Position numbers and translations under genes: made by a program. Below, piece after piece: positions 9,566 to 17,516 of a stretch of DNA of 38,158 bases (the stretch's first letter is position 1; each line of letters starts with the position of its first letter). Origin of the DNA: Desulfobacterales bacterium (lineage in GTDB: Bacteria; Desulfobacterota; Desulfobacteria; Desulfobacterales; RPRI01); assembly GCA_020052975.1 (NCBI GenBank), contig JAGVOC010000127.1, positions 1 to 38,158 of the forward strand, given 5' to 3'. Under the pieces are notes generated by a model that saw nothing but the letters and a program-made list of their open reading frames with translations, was not told the DNA's origin and made no database searches.

Positions 9566-9799
9566 CTATCTGTAATTGTTTGATTGTTGCATGACTGAAA
9601 ACCCCTCATTTTCAACACCAACTTCTTTTTTTACCAGGCTTTGGGAAAAGAGTCGAGAGGCCGGATAGGAGTATGGGTTGAGGACACAAAGAAAAACCTG
9701 AATGTTTTTAATAGGTCTTTCTTCGTGCCTTTGTGCCTTCGTGTGAAAAATTGACTTTTTACGAAACCGTCAATTCTGACGGGAAGGGGATAATGAATT
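9566..9799. other. holA-pyk spacer with repeat remnants
   Basis: No gene is seen. The gap contains cacaaagaaaaacc facing a later tttcttcgtgcctttgtg, a short imperfect inverted repeat (about 9685-9735). It also contains a solo hairpin ttgactttttacgaaaccgtcaa at about 9750-9772, which matches the end sequence of the palindromic element at 20689-20814. No clear promoter for pyk is visible; its ribosome site AAGGGG is near 9783. Confidence 0.5.
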
Positions 9800-11203
9800 A
9801 TGCCAAAAACAAAGATTGTATGTACAATAGGCCCATCAAGCGATTCTCCGGAAGTTTTGAGAGAGCTTATTTTTAACGGGATGAATGTGGCCAGATTGAA
9901 TTTTTCCCATGGGACCCACAGTGAACATCTTAAAAAAATAAATACAATACGCTCTATTTCAGATGAACTTGGAGCCCATGTCGCCATACTCCAGGATCTT
10001 TGCGGCCCCAAGATAAGGGTCGGTAAAGTGAAAGAGCCGGGCGTGCGTCTTGATCCCGGTCAGACATATGTTCTTACCAGTAAGCATGTTGAAGGTGACA
10101 AGGAACGCGTTTCAGTTTCATATAAAAGCCTGCCTTCGGATGTTAAACCGGGAGACAGGATACTGCTGGCGGACGGTATGATGGAGCTTGTTGTTGTAAA
10201 GACAAGCCGGAACGACATATTTTGTAAAGTTGTGACCGGTGGGTTTCTTACTTCGAACAAGGGAATTAATCTTCCCACGGGCACAATCAAGGCTGATGCA
10301 ATAACTGATAAAGATTACAAGGATCTTATCTTTGGCTTGAAAAATGATGTGGATTACATTGCCCTTTCATTTGTCAGGAGCGCAAAGGATATTCTAGGGC
10401 TGAAAAAAATAATAAGGAAGGAGAAGAAAAACATTCCTGTTATCGCCAAAATAGAAAAACATGAGGCGCTTGATGATATTGAGGAAATAATGAAGGTGTC
10501 GGATGGGATCATGGTTGCTCGTGGTGATCTTGGTGTTGAAATACCTCTTGAAAGCGTTCCGAATATTCAGAAGATGCTTGTGAAAAAAGCCAATGACATG
10601 GGCAAACCCGTCATTATAGCCACCCAGATGCTTCGCTCCATGGTTAATTCTCCGCGCCCGACAAGGGCGGAGGCCAATGATGTGGCAAATGCTGTTCTGG
10701 ACGGGACTGATGCTGTAATGCTTTCAGAAGAGACGGCAAGCGGGGAGTACCCTGTTCAGGCAGTTCAGTTTATGAGCAGGATTGCGGAGGATGCCGAAAA
10801 GAATTTTCCCCATGAAAAATATCTCAGGCTGATGCCCAAAAAGGATGTTTCAGAATCTGTCGCCTATGCGTGCTGTGTTCTGGCTGACCATCTCGATGCC
10901 AGTGCGATAGTTGCCACAACCCGTTCGGGTTCAACAGCAGCACATATATCGAGGTTCAGGCCAAAAACAAGAATCATAGCCCTCTCTCCTGAAAAGAGCG
11001 CTGTCAGACGCCTTGCCCTTTACTGGGGATGTTTGCCAAGTCTTGTTGTTGAGTTAAAAGGGCAGGATAATATGATAGATAATTCGGCTGTATCTGCCCT
11101 TGCTTCAGGTTGTGTATCAAAAGGTGACCTGGTTGTGATTACCTCCGGGTATCCTGAATATGTCGAGGGGACTACGAATATGATGAGGGTTATCAGGCTT
11201 TAG
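9800..11203 (+). CDS. pyk: Pyruvate kinase
   Basis: Pyruvate kinase makes pyruvate and ATP from phosphoenolpyruvate and ADP at the end of glycolysis. The 467-residue protein starts with the family hallmark TKIVCTIGPSS and NVARLNFSHG. It has the inserted B domain at about residues 70-165, the active-site region IAKIEKHEALDDIEEI with MVARGDLGVEIP, and the metal/substrate segment DGTDAVMLSEETA. The C-terminal regulatory domain has TRSGSTA, the phosphate-site type loop. Length fits a standard bacterial enzyme without the extra C-terminal phosphohistidine domain found in some Gram-positives. The nearest genes are unrelated, and it appears to be its own transcription unit or shared only with the 71-aa gene downstream. 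Confidence 0.96.
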   Translation: MPKTKIVCTIGPSSDSPEVLRELIFNGMNVARLNFSHGTHSEHLKKINTIRSISDELGAHVAILQDLCGPKIRVGKVKEPGVRLDPGQTYVLTSKHVEGDKERVSVSYKSLPSDVKPGDRILLADGMMELVVVKTSRNDIFCKVVTGGFLTSNKGINLPTGTIKADAITDKDYKDLIFGLKNDVDYIALSFVRSAKDILGLKKIIRKEKKNIPVIAKIEKHEALDDIEEIMKVSDGIMVARGDLGVEIPLESVPNIQKMLVKKANDMGKPVIIATQMLRSMVNSPRPTRAEANDVANAVLDGTDAVMLSEETASGEYPVQAVQFMSRIAEDAEKNFPHEKYLRLMPKKDVSESVAYACCVLADHLDASAIVATTRSGSTAAHISRFRPKTRIIALSPEKSAVRRLALYWGCLPSLVVELKGQDNMIDNSAVSALASGCVSKGDLVVITSGYPEYVEGTTNMMRVIRL

Positions 11204-11306
11204 GAGATAGCGAAAAGTGAATAGTGAACAGTGAATAGTAAATAGTAAAAAGTGAAGGGGCCAAGGATTCAGGGGTTCAGGGGGTAAGGAGAGAGGTGAA
11301 ACGATT
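11204..11306. repeat. Tandem purine-rich phrase repeat before 71-aa gene
   Basis: At 11214-11256 there are near-tandem copies of a seven-base unit (gtgaata, gtgaaca, gtgaata, gtaaata, gtaaaaa, gtgaa). These are followed by ggattcaggggttcaggggg. The block ends in a GGAGAGAGGTG stretch that supplies the ribosome site of the next gene. The unit looks like replication-slippage sequence. Comparable blocks occur at 6628, 27249, 34808 and 35881. Confidence 0.6.
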
Positions 11307-11522
11307 ATGGGATTTATCAGAGATCAGGAGGAGCGTCTGGTAATAGGTCTTTTGACTGCGAAATATCAGAAGAAGAATCTTCCTGTGCCCGAAATTTCCG
11401 AATTGAAGCGCCAGGCTGCAAGAATAGTCGATGAAGTGCACGGTATTGCCCGTGAAAGGGGGAAAAACGTGCTTTCAATCGTCAAGGATATGGCGGAAGA
11501 ATTGAGCCGTAATAAAAAATAA
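11307..11522 (+). CDS. Conserved-type small protein of unknown function (71 aa)
   Basis: I do not recognise a named family. The 71-residue product is highly charged, with no signal peptide or membrane segment. It is predicted to be mostly helical, with two helices around residues 22-50 (PVPEISELKRQAARIVDEVH) and 55-70. The start ATG at 11307 is preceded by a purine-rich GGAGAGAGGTG ribosome site, and codon use is like its neighbours, so I regard it as real. It follows pyk by 103 bases and precedes the leader of the adaptor/ABC operon. Nothing in the sequence links it to either. It is probably cytosolic. Confidence 0.7.
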   Translation: MGFIRDQEERLVIGLLTAKYQKKNLPVPEISELKRQAARIVDEVHGIARERGKNVLSIVKDMAEELSRNKK

Positions 11523-11546
11523 GATAGTTATCCGGATATAAAAAAC

Positions 11547-11719
11547 GGCATAAGGAGCCGTAAGCCGGCGTTCAAAAATAACTGGAACATTTGAATGCTA
11601 TGACCGGCATAAGGCATAAGGAGCCGTAATGAAAGGATCAAAAAAAAGTACATGTTATTTCATAACGGCTCCTAACGAAATAGTCTGAAATGCAATGATT
11701 ATTTCGTAACGGCTCCTAA
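11547..11719. repeat. Four-copy GGAGCCGTAA motif array in operon leader
   Basis: Two direct copies of ggcataaggagccgtaa are identical over 17 bases at 11547-11563 and 11613-11629. Two inverted copies (taacggctcctaa core) lie at about 11661-11675 and 11705-11719. The second direct copy and first inverted copy can form a 16-bp stem with one mismatch (aggagccgtaatgaaa with tttcataacggctcct). The last inverted copy could compete for the same partners. The array occupies the gap upstream of the adaptor gene at 11744 and ends 24 bases before its start codon. Confidence 0.75.
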
Positions 11720-11743
11720 AGAAAAAAATAGAAAGGGTTATCA

Positions 11744-12961
11744 ATGGCAGGCGGCGACATATCAAAGCTCAGCATCAAAAAAACTGAAAGTATTGCGGAG
11801 TCCGGGAAAAAGAAAAAAATCATTGTGGTTTTGATAATTGTATTACTTTTAGCTGTGACCGGGATTTTTTACAAAAAAGGCTTTTTAACGCCTCCTGTTG
11901 AAGTCCGGGTCTCCAAGATATTAAATATATATCCATCCCAGACATATACAATCCTTAATGCGAGCGGTTATGTAGTTGCCCAGCGAAAAGCCGCGGTTGC
12001 GTCCAAAATTACGGGGCGGCTTGTTTATTTAGGCGTTGAGGAAGGCAACAGTGTTAAGAAAGGCCAGGTAATTGCCAGACTGGAAAACGACGATGCCGTT
12101 GCAGCAAGAAACAGAGCTCTGGCCAACGTCAATGCCGCCAAGTCTGCCCTGGAACAGGCTATGGCTGAGTTCGATGACGCAGCATTGAACTTTAACAGGA
12201 TGTTGAAACTCTCTGAAAAGGGAAGCGTGGCAAGAGCTGAGAATGATATTGCCGAAGCAAGATGGAAAAGGGCAAAAGCCGCCGTATCAGCCCAGAAATC
12301 TTCAATCAAGGCCAGTGAAGCAGCACTTAAGGAAGCCGAAGTACTGCTTGAATACGCGACTATCAGGGCGCCTTTTGACGCGGTAGTGCTTACAAAGAAC
12401 GCCGACATTGGCGATATTATTACACCTCTTGGCGCTGCTACAAATGCAAAGGCAGCGGTTGTGGACATTGCGGATATGGAGTCACTTCAGGTAGAAGTAG
12501 ATGTTTCCGAGTCGAATATCGGCATTGTCAAAAACGGACAGCCGTGCGAGATTCAGCTTGATGCCTTGCAGGATTCACGGTTCAGAGGAGCAGTTCACAT
12601 GATAGTTCCAACTGCCGACAGGACCAAGGCATCGGTCATGGTCAAGGTGGGATTTAAGGAAAAAGATCCGCGGATACTTCCCGAGATGAGCGCCAAGGTA
12701 GCCTTTCTTACCCGGGAGGTCCTGCCTGAAGAAGAAAAATCTTTAGCGGCAATTCCTGCTGATGCAATAACCGGAATTGAGGGGAATGAGTCTGTTTTTC
12801 TGGTGAAAGACGGCCGTGCATATAAAACGGAGATAAAAACCGGAAGGCGGGTCGGGAACATGGTGGAGTTATTAAGCGGAGCAGGGATTGGCGAAATCAT
12901 GGTTACAAAGCCCACAAGTAAAGTCAAAGACGGGATAAAGATTAAGGTTCTGGAGGATTAG
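11744..12961 (+). CDS. Periplasmic adaptor (MacA/HlyD-type membrane fusion protein)
   Basis: This protein is predicted to bridge the inner-membrane ABC permeases encoded downstream to the periplasm or an outer-membrane channel. The 405-residue product has a cytosolic N-terminal tail, a membrane anchor at about 27-46, and a split biotinyl-lipoyl domain ([21 protein letters not shown], and [12 protein letters not shown] near 200). Between these is a long alanine-rich coiled-coil hairpin (about 115-200), followed by beta-barrel and membrane-proximal domains. The start ATG at 11744 follows GAAAGGG. It is the first gene of a four-gene operon, with the ATPase TTG start eight bases after its stop. 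It resembles adaptors of MacAB-like systems; the substrate cannot be read from sequence. Confidence 0.88.
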   Translation: MAGGDISKLSIKKTESIAESGKKKKIIVVLIIVLLLAVTGIFYKKGFLTPPVEVRVSKILNIYPSQTYTILNASGYVVAQRKAAVASKITGRLVYLGVEEGNSVKKGQVIARLENDDAVAARNRALANVNAAKSALEQAMAEFDDAALNFNRMLKLSEKGSVARAENDIAEARWKRAKAAVSAQKSSIKASEAALKEAEVLLEYATIRAPFDAVVLTKNADIGDIITPLGAATNAKAAVVDIADMESLQVEVDVSESNIGIVKNGQPCEIQLDALQDSRFRGAVHMIVPTADRTKASVMVKVGFKEKDPRILPEMSAKVAFLTREVLPEEEKSLAAIPADAITGIEGNESVFLVKDGRAYKTEIKTGRRVGNMVELLSGAGIGEIMVTKPTSKVKDGIKIKVLED

Positions 12962-12969
12962 TACAGAAA

Positions 12970-13674
12970 TTGGCGCCTATCGTAGAGATTAAAGACCTTA
13001 CTAAATCATACCGCCGCGGAAATCAGTCCATCGTTGTCCTGGAGAATATATCCCTGAATATTGAAGAGGGGGATTTTCTTGCCCTTATGGGGCCTTCTGG
13101 CTCGGGCAAAAGCACACTGCTCAACCTTATAGCAGGTCTCGACAAGGCGGACAGCGGAAGTATAAAGGTTGGAGGAATTGATATTTCCATGCTTTCAGAA
13201 TCGATGCTTGCAAAATGGAGATCTGAAAATGTCGGATTTATTTTTCAGTTCTATAATCTTGTTCCGGTATTAACCGCCTTTGAAAATGTTGAATTGCCCC
13301 TGATTTTGACGGATCTTTCCAAAAAAGAGCGAAAAGAACACGTCACCACAGCCCTTAATCTCGTTAACCTTGAAGACAGGATGGATCATTATCCGCGCCA
13401 GCTCTCAGGCGGCCAGCAGCAGCGGGTTGCAATAGCAAGAGCTGTTGTCACAGATCCCACAATGATTGTCGCTGACGAGCCGACCGGCGACCTCGACAGG
13501 GCATCGGCTGAAGAGGTGCTGCGGCTTATGGAGAGGCTGAGCGGTGACATCGGGAAAACAATTATTATGGTGACTCACGACCCGCGGGCAGCAAAAAAAG
13601 CCAACAATATGAAGTACCTTGAAAAGGGTGTTCTTGCCAATGCTCCTGAAGCTTCTTTTTCGGAATGCCTTTAG
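12970..13674 (+). CDS. ABC transporter ATPase, MacB/LolD-type
   Basis: This is the cytosolic nucleotide-binding subunit powering the two FtsX-type permeases that follow. The 234-residue protein has Walker [10 protein letters not shown] at about 41-49, the Q-loop region IFQFYNLVP, the signature [14 protein letters not shown], and Walker [13 protein letters not shown]. The [17 protein letters not shown] combination is typical of the MacB/LolD/FtsE branch, which does mechanotransmission rather than classical import. The start is TTG at 12970, with GGAGG about 14 bases upstream, inside the end of the adaptor gene. The end overlaps the next gene by 35 bases if that gene starts at ATG 13640, suggesting translational coupling. 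Confidence 0.93.
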   Translation: MAPIVEIKDLTKSYRRGNQSIVVLENISLNIEEGDFLALMGPSGSGKSTLLNLIAGLDKADSGSIKVGGIDISMLSESMLAKWRSENVGFIFQFYNLVPVLTAFENVELPLILTDLSKKERKEHVTTALNLVNLEDRMDHYPRQLSGGQQQRVAIARAVVTDPTMIVADEPTGDLDRASAEEVLRLMERLSGDIGKTIIMVTHDPRAAKKANNMKYLEKGVLANAPEASFSECL

Positions 13675-14794
13675 ACACAAGCTCCGTGCCGGTCTGACCA
13701 TCTGCGGCATATGCGTTGCAATTCTTGCCTTCGGCCTTCTCAGGACAGTTGTAAGCGCGTGGTATGCAGGAGTTGATGCATCTTCTTCCACCCGTCTGGT
13801 TACTCGTAATGCGATCTCACTTATCTTTCCTCTTCCTCTTTCATACAAGGATAAAATACGGGGTTTGGAGGGGGTTAAAATAGTTTCTCTCGGGAACTGG
13901 TTCGGGGGAATATATATTGAAGAGAAGAATTTTTTTGCCAATTTTGCGGTTGATTCCAAAACATATCTTGACCTCTATCCTGAATTTGTAATCCCTCCCG
14001 ACCAGAAACTCTCCTTTTTAAAGGAAAGGAAGGGTTGTGTGGTCGGAAGCAAACTGGCAAAAAGGTTCGGATGGAAACTGGGGGATACGATTGTCTTAAG
14101 GGGTACCATATTCCCGGGCAAATGGGAGTTTATTCTGCGGGCCATATACAAGGGCAGGAACAAAACAATAGATGAAAGCCAGTTTTTCTTTCACTGGGAT
14201 TATCTGAACGAAACAATGAAAAAGGTCCAGCCCCGGAGGGCTGACCAGGTGGGTTTTTACATGATCGGCACGTCTTCTCCGGACATTGCCGCCTCAACCA
14301 GTAAATCGGTAGACAGCCTTTTTAAAAATTCTTTCGCGGAAACCCTGACCGAGACCGAAAAAGCATTCCAGATGAGTTTCATCGCTTTAAGCCAGACTAT
14401 CCTGACAGTAATCCAGCTTGTTTCCCTGGTGGTTATAGTCATTATCCTCGCTGTTGTGGCAAATACAATGGCCATGTCGGTGCGTGAGAGGATGAGTGAA
14501 TATGCGGTATTCAAAACACTCGGTTTCGGCGGTTTTTACCTTTTTATCCTTATACTGGGTGAATCCCTGTTAATAACGACTATAGGGTGCGCAATAGGAA
14601 TTATCGCCACATTCCCGGCTGCAGATGCTTTTGCCCGGGCTGTAGGAGACTTTTTCCCCATTTTCAATATAAGTTCACTGACGATTTATCTTGATATGCT
14701 TGCCGCCCTTATTGTCGGTGTGGTTGCAGCGGTATTTCCGATCTGGCGGGCCGTATCCGTTCCTATCGCAAGCGGGCTGGGGAGGGCAGGCTGA
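13640..14794 (+). CDS. FtsX-type ABC permease, subunit 1
   Basis: This inner-membrane permease has the FtsX/MacB topology: one N-terminal helix (about residues 14-35), a large periplasmic MacB-type domain, then three C-terminal helices (about 255-280, 300-325, 350-375). The block [15 protein letters not shown] after the second helix is the usual FtsX signature. I chose ATG 13640 over the TTG at 13619 because AAAAGGG precedes it and the hydrophobic run starts soon after. This gives a 384-residue protein. It overlaps the ATPase gene and is two bases from subunit 2. With subunit 2 it probably makes a heterodimeric permease, unlike the fused permease at 18255. Confidence 0.88.
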   Translation: MLLKLLFRNAFRHKLRAGLTICGICVAILAFGLLRTVVSAWYAGVDASSSTRLVTRNAISLIFPLPLSYKDKIRGLEGVKIVSLGNWFGGIYIEEKNFFANFAVDSKTYLDLYPEFVIPPDQKLSFLKERKGCVVGSKLAKRFGWKLGDTIVLRGTIFPGKWEFILRAIYKGRNKTIDESQFFFHWDYLNETMKKVQPRRADQVGFYMIGTSSPDIAASTSKSVDSLFKNSFAETLTETEKAFQMSFIALSQTILTVIQLVSLVVIVIILAVVANTMAMSVRERMSEYAVFKTLGFGGFYLFILILGESLLITTIGCAIGIIATFPAADAFARAVGDFFPIFNISSLTIYLDMLAALIVGVVAAVFPIWRAVSVPIASGLGRAG

Positions 14795-14796
14795 GG

Positions 14797-15963
14797 ATGG
14801 ACCTTCTGTTTTTTTACAGCTTTCGGAACCTGCTTGCGAGAAGACTTACCACTTCACTTACTGCGGCCGGAATGGCGCTTGTCGTTTTCGTATTTGCTTC
14901 GATAGTGATGCTTGCCGAAGGGCTGCAGAAGACACTGGTTGATACCGGCTCATACGATAATGTTGTTGTAATCCGGCGCTCTTCGGTTTCAGAGGTGCAG
15001 AGCGGCGTCGAAAGGATCCAGGCTTCCATTGTTGAGACCCGGCCCGAGGTGGCTGTCGGCGCAAACGGGCGCAGGCTCCTTGCGAAGGAGCTTGTTGTGC
15101 TTATCACTCTTGAGAAGAAGGAGTCGAACAGCCCGGCCAATGTTGTAATCAGGGGAATTTCGGAAAATTCGCTTGAGTTGCGACCCCAGGTAAGGCTGAA
15201 AGAGGGACGTCTTCCGAGGCCCGGATCACTGGAAATTCTTGCCGGCCGGAGCATTGCAGGGAGATTTAAGAATGCGGGACTTGGTGATACTCTTTTCTTT
15301 GCCATGCGGACATGGACGGTTGTGGGTATTTTTGATGCCGGCAGTTCAGGATATGGTTCTGAAATATGGGGGGATGTCGATCAGTTTATGCAGGCGTTCA
15401 GGAGGCCGGTCTATTCGTCTGTTATTTTTAAACTCGGGAAATCTCCCGATTTTGAGACCTTGAAAAAAAATATTGAAAGTGATCCAAGACTCACATTAGA
15501 AGCCAAGCGTGAAACAGTATATTACAAAGAGCAGTCAGAGATGATGGCCAAATTCCTGCGGATTCTGGGACAGTATCTTACTCTGGTTTTTTCAATAGGA
15601 GCCATTGTCGGGGCCATGATTACCATGTACGCGGCTGTTGCAAACAGGACCGGCGAAATCGGTACTTTACGGGCTTTGGGATTCAATCGGTCAAGCATTC
15701 TTGCTGCATTTCTTCTTGAATCTTTGCTTCTTGGTTTTATCGGGGGATTCGCGGGGCTCTTTTTTGCATCTTTCTTGCAATTTTTTACAGTTTCAACAAC
15801 AAATTTCCAGACATTTTCAGAGCTTGCCTTCAGCTTTTTGCTGACATTTGAAATAGTATACAAGTCGCTGCTGTTTTCTCTTGTCATGGGGTTTATCGGC
15901 GGGATACTTCCCGCTTTCAGGGCTTCGAGGATGAATATTGTGGAAGCGCTCCGGGAATCATGA
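14797..15963 (+). CDS. FtsX-type ABC permease, subunit 2
   Basis: This is a second permease of 388 residues with the same layout as its neighbour. It has an N-terminal helix at about 17-40, a periplasmic domain of some 220 residues, and three C-terminal helices. The FtsX block here is NRTGEIGTLRALGF, and the protein ends RASRMNIVEALRES, a common terminus in this family. It starts two bases after the stop of subunit 1, with GAGG just before the ATG, and is the last gene of the operon. It is likely the partner half of a heterodimer driven by the ATPase at 12970. No outer-membrane factor gene is adjacent, so the export endpoint is unknown. Confidence 0.9.
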   Translation: MDLLFFYSFRNLLARRLTTSLTAAGMALVVFVFASIVMLAEGLQKTLVDTGSYDNVVVIRRSSVSEVQSGVERIQASIVETRPEVAVGANGRRLLAKELVVLITLEKKESNSPANVVIRGISENSLELRPQVRLKEGRLPRPGSLEILAGRSIAGRFKNAGLGDTLFFAMRTWTVVGIFDAGSSGYGSEIWGDVDQFMQAFRRPVYSSVIFKLGKSPDFETLKKNIESDPRLTLEAKRETVYYKEQSEMMAKFLRILGQYLTLVFSIGAIVGAMITMYAAVANRTGEIGTLRALGFNRSSILAAFLLESLLLGFIGGFAGLFFASFLQFFTVSTTNFQTFSELAFSFLLTFEIVYKSLLFSLVMGFIGGILPAFRASRMNIVEALRES

Positions 15964-16058
15964 GGATAGAGCCATAATAACTCGCTGCGGGGAATCCTCA
16001 ATATAAATAGAAAACTATATGATAATATTGACTTATATTGTCATTCAGGGTTTTGTTA

Positions 16059-16078
16059 AGGGGCCAGATACGGCCCCT
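16059..16078. repeat. Perfect GC hairpin (aggggcc/ggcccct)
   Basis: A 7-bp perfect stem surrounds the six-base loop agatac. It sits between the end of the first ABC operon and the convergent end of the small minus-strand gene. It could act as a weak bidirectional terminator, but no T-run follows on either strand. It also looks like the widespread small aggggc...gcccct palindromes found in many bacterial genomes. Confidence 0.6.
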
Positions 16079-16085
16079 ACATGTT

Positions 16086-16229
16086 TTATATTGATTTTCT
16101 TCTGTCTTTCCCTGATCTCTTTTCCATACTATTTCTGCGCTCAGGTCCTTTAAAATTATTATCGATAAGCCGCCTGCGATCTCTCCTCATTCTTCGATTT
16201 TCCTTCTGACGATTTTCAAATGTACTCAT
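16086..16229 (-). CDS. Small Arg-rich protein (47 aa), unknown function
   Basis: This is the only supported gene on the minus strand. It encodes 47 residues beginning MSTFENRQKENRRMRRDRRR and continuing with GPERRN and RSGKDRRKSI. Roughly a third of the residues are arginine or lysine, with no hydrophobic segment. The ATG at 16229 is preceded by a strong purine ribosome site (AGGGGGGAC, about eight bases upstream), which argues that it is translated. The RR-rich pattern with GPERR and SGKDRRK blocks reads like a small nucleic-acid-binding or ribosome-associated basic protein, but that is inference. It converges on the ABC operon ending at 15963. Confidence 0.65.
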   Translation of the reverse strand: MSTFENRQKENRRMRRDRRRLIDNNFKGPERRNSMEKRSGKDRRKSI

Positions 16230-16423
16230 AATATCTGTCCCCCCTGGTAATAAGATGCACTCTATGCCGCTGTTGAACCCAGGTTGGCTGGAAGCAGCGG
16301 TAAAATGTTTTTATTAATTGATATTCATATTTTTACATAATGTCAATATGAATGCATATTTCTGAACTGAAGGCAGGTAACATATCATTTTTATACATAT
16401 AGTAAATGTCATAAATCTATTCC

Positions 16424-16641
16424 GTTTGGGTATGGGTGCGTATGCGATCCGCAGGAATAATGATCTGCCCTTTGTCAACGGCGGCAAATTCGCTTACATG
16501 GAATCCGTGCAGCCCCAAAAGGGTTTTTCTCACGAAGCTGTTTATCGTATCCGCCTGTACAATTTTTATTGTCTATTTGGGGGCGTCCTCGAAGACCTGT
16601 GACGAATTTTCTGCGGTTCGCATACGCACCCATACCCAAAC
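16424..16641. mobile_element. 218-bp element with 31-bp terminal inverted repeats (MITE-like)
   Basis: The left end begins gtttgggtatgggtgcgtat at 16424. Its first 23 bases are perfectly inverted at 16619-16641, and the match continues to 31 bases with one mismatch (16424-16454 against 16611-16641). The interior has a protein-like reading frame on the + strand, ATG 16432 to stop 16600-16602 (56 codons). It starts MGAYAIRR and includes FAYMESVQPQKGFSHEAVYR, but no ribosome site precedes it. No target duplication is evident in the flanks. No transposase is encoded, so any movement would need enzymes supplied elsewhere. Confidence 0.75.
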
Positions 16642-16805
16642 AATTTGAACGAGCTCCAATCGGAACATTATTCTGACAATCGCTACAAATAGTGTCCATC
16701 AATGAAACAGCGCCGGATACAGGGGTGTTTTTAATTCGGAAATCAGCAATTTAGTACAGGTTCAAACAACCAGAACACAAGCGGCGTAGGATAACTGGTC
16801 AATAA

Positions 16806-16900
16806 TGGTCGATTATATTTCCTTAATAAATAATAGCTTGACATATATTTAATAAAATGTTGAGATATTATCGACCATGCGGTCGGTTATAATCAGGAGG
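16806..16900 (+). promoter_or_regulatory. Promoter and operator region of tetR-ABC operon
   Basis: A -35 TTGACA at 16838-16843 is followed 17 or more bases later by weak -10 candidates (tgagat at 16861, or tattat at 16866). The palindrome CGACCATGCGGTCG lies at 16872-16885, where a repressor would block the start of transcription. A second half-site, TGGTCGAT at 16806-16813, is the inverse of ATCGACCA at 16870-16877, so the promoter is bracketed. AGGAGG at about 16895-16900 is the ribosome site of tetR. GACC/GGTC palindromes are typical TetR-family operators; binding is inferred. Confidence 0.6.
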
Positions 16901-16904
16901 ATTT

Positions 16905-17516
16905 ATGCCAAGGATTGTTGACAGAGACAAGAAGCGATCCGAGATCGCCCAAAAGGCTATCGAAGTTCTTGCCAAAAGAGGATTTCAGGCTACGACAATT
17001 CAGGAAATTGCCAATGCCGCAGGTCTCGGTAAAGGGACTATCTATCATTATTTTAAAACAAAAGAAGAGATTCTGCTGGTAGTCTCTGAGGAAATATTTC
17101 ATGAAATGGAGAGGTCTTTCGGCGCGGCCCTGCTCAGGATAGACAAGCCGATAGAGAAACTATCCGCCTTGATTGAGGAAGCCCTTCATGTAACCGAAGA
17201 CGTGGAACATCTTTTTATCGTCTATACGGAATTGTGGCTTATGAACATCAGAGGAGATCAATATAATGATTTTATGAGCGTCATCACGCACCTGCACAAT
17301 GATCTGAAAAATCTGGTTACCAGAATGATTGATGAAGGGAAAAAGCAGGAGCTTTGGGACAAAGATACCGATTCGGACGCATTAGCCGCCTATCTGGTCG
17401 CTTCATTTGACGGCGTAATTGCCCATTACATGATGGATAAAGAAAATTTCGATATTAAGCGTGTCACAAATGAGTTCATGCGTTTTGTTCTCCGGCAGGG
17501 AACACCAAAAAAATGA
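16905..17516 (+). CDS. TetR/AcrR-family transcriptional regulator
   Basis: This is a ligand-responsive repressor, probably of its own operon. The 203-residue protein has the N-terminal helix-turn-helix at about residues 25-52 ([21 protein letters not shown], which matches the TetR_N signature). An all-helical ligand-binding and dimerisation domain follows. The ATG at 16905 has AGGAGG five bases upstream. Its stop overlaps the start of the ABC ATPase by four bases (ATGA), so regulator and transporter are translationally coupled. A GACC-type palindrome sits in its promoter. By analogy with other TetR-transporter pairs, a substrate or toxic compound exported by the pump would relieve repression; the ligand is unknown. 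Confidence 0.93.
   Translation: MPRIVDRDKKRSEIAQKAIEVLAKRGFQATTIQEIANAAGLGKGTIYHYFKTKEEILLVVSEEIFHEMERSFGAALLRIDKPIEKLSALIEEALHVTEDVEHLFIVYTELWLMNIRGDQYNDFMSVITHLHNDLKNLVTRMIDEGKKQELWDKDTDSDALAAYLVASFDGVIAHYMMDKENFDIKRVTNEFMRFVLRQGTPKK

Larger units (their letters stand above)
15964..16904. other. Long spacer between the two ABC systems
   Basis: This 941-base gap holds a fragment resembling the end of repeat family B (gctgcggggaatcctcaa, near 15984-16001) and a GC hairpin at 16059-16078. It also holds a minus-strand 47-codon gene (16086-16229), an inverted-repeat element (16424-16641), and the promoter/operator of the TetR gene (16806-16900). The stretches 16240-16423 and 16642-16800 are AT-rich, and I see no gene in them. 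Confidence 0.7.

Noticed and set aside
11547..11719. CRISPR-like array
   Set aside because: Only four copies are present, in mixed orientation and with unequal spacing. No cas gene is nearby, and inverted pairing is the main feature.
13619..13639. TTG start at 13619 for the first FtsX permease
   Set aside because: It would extend the overlap with the ATPase gene and lacks a better ribosome site than ATG 13640. The difference is only seven residues.
16424..16641. Integron attC site
   Set aside because: The element is longer than usual attC sites, its arms are nearly perfectly complementary, and there is no integrase or cassette gene context.
16436..16648. 70-codon + frame inside the 218-bp inverted-repeat element
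   Set aside because: Its composition is poor and it has no ribosome site. The frame from 16432 is more protein-like, but I treat both as part of the element rather than annotate a gene.
16475..16702. 75-codon minus-strand frame starting MMDTICSDCQ and running into the inverted-repeat element
   Set aside because: The first 20 codons have a CxxC look, but there is no ribosome site and most of the frame is the element itself. At most it is a relic interrupted by the insertion.
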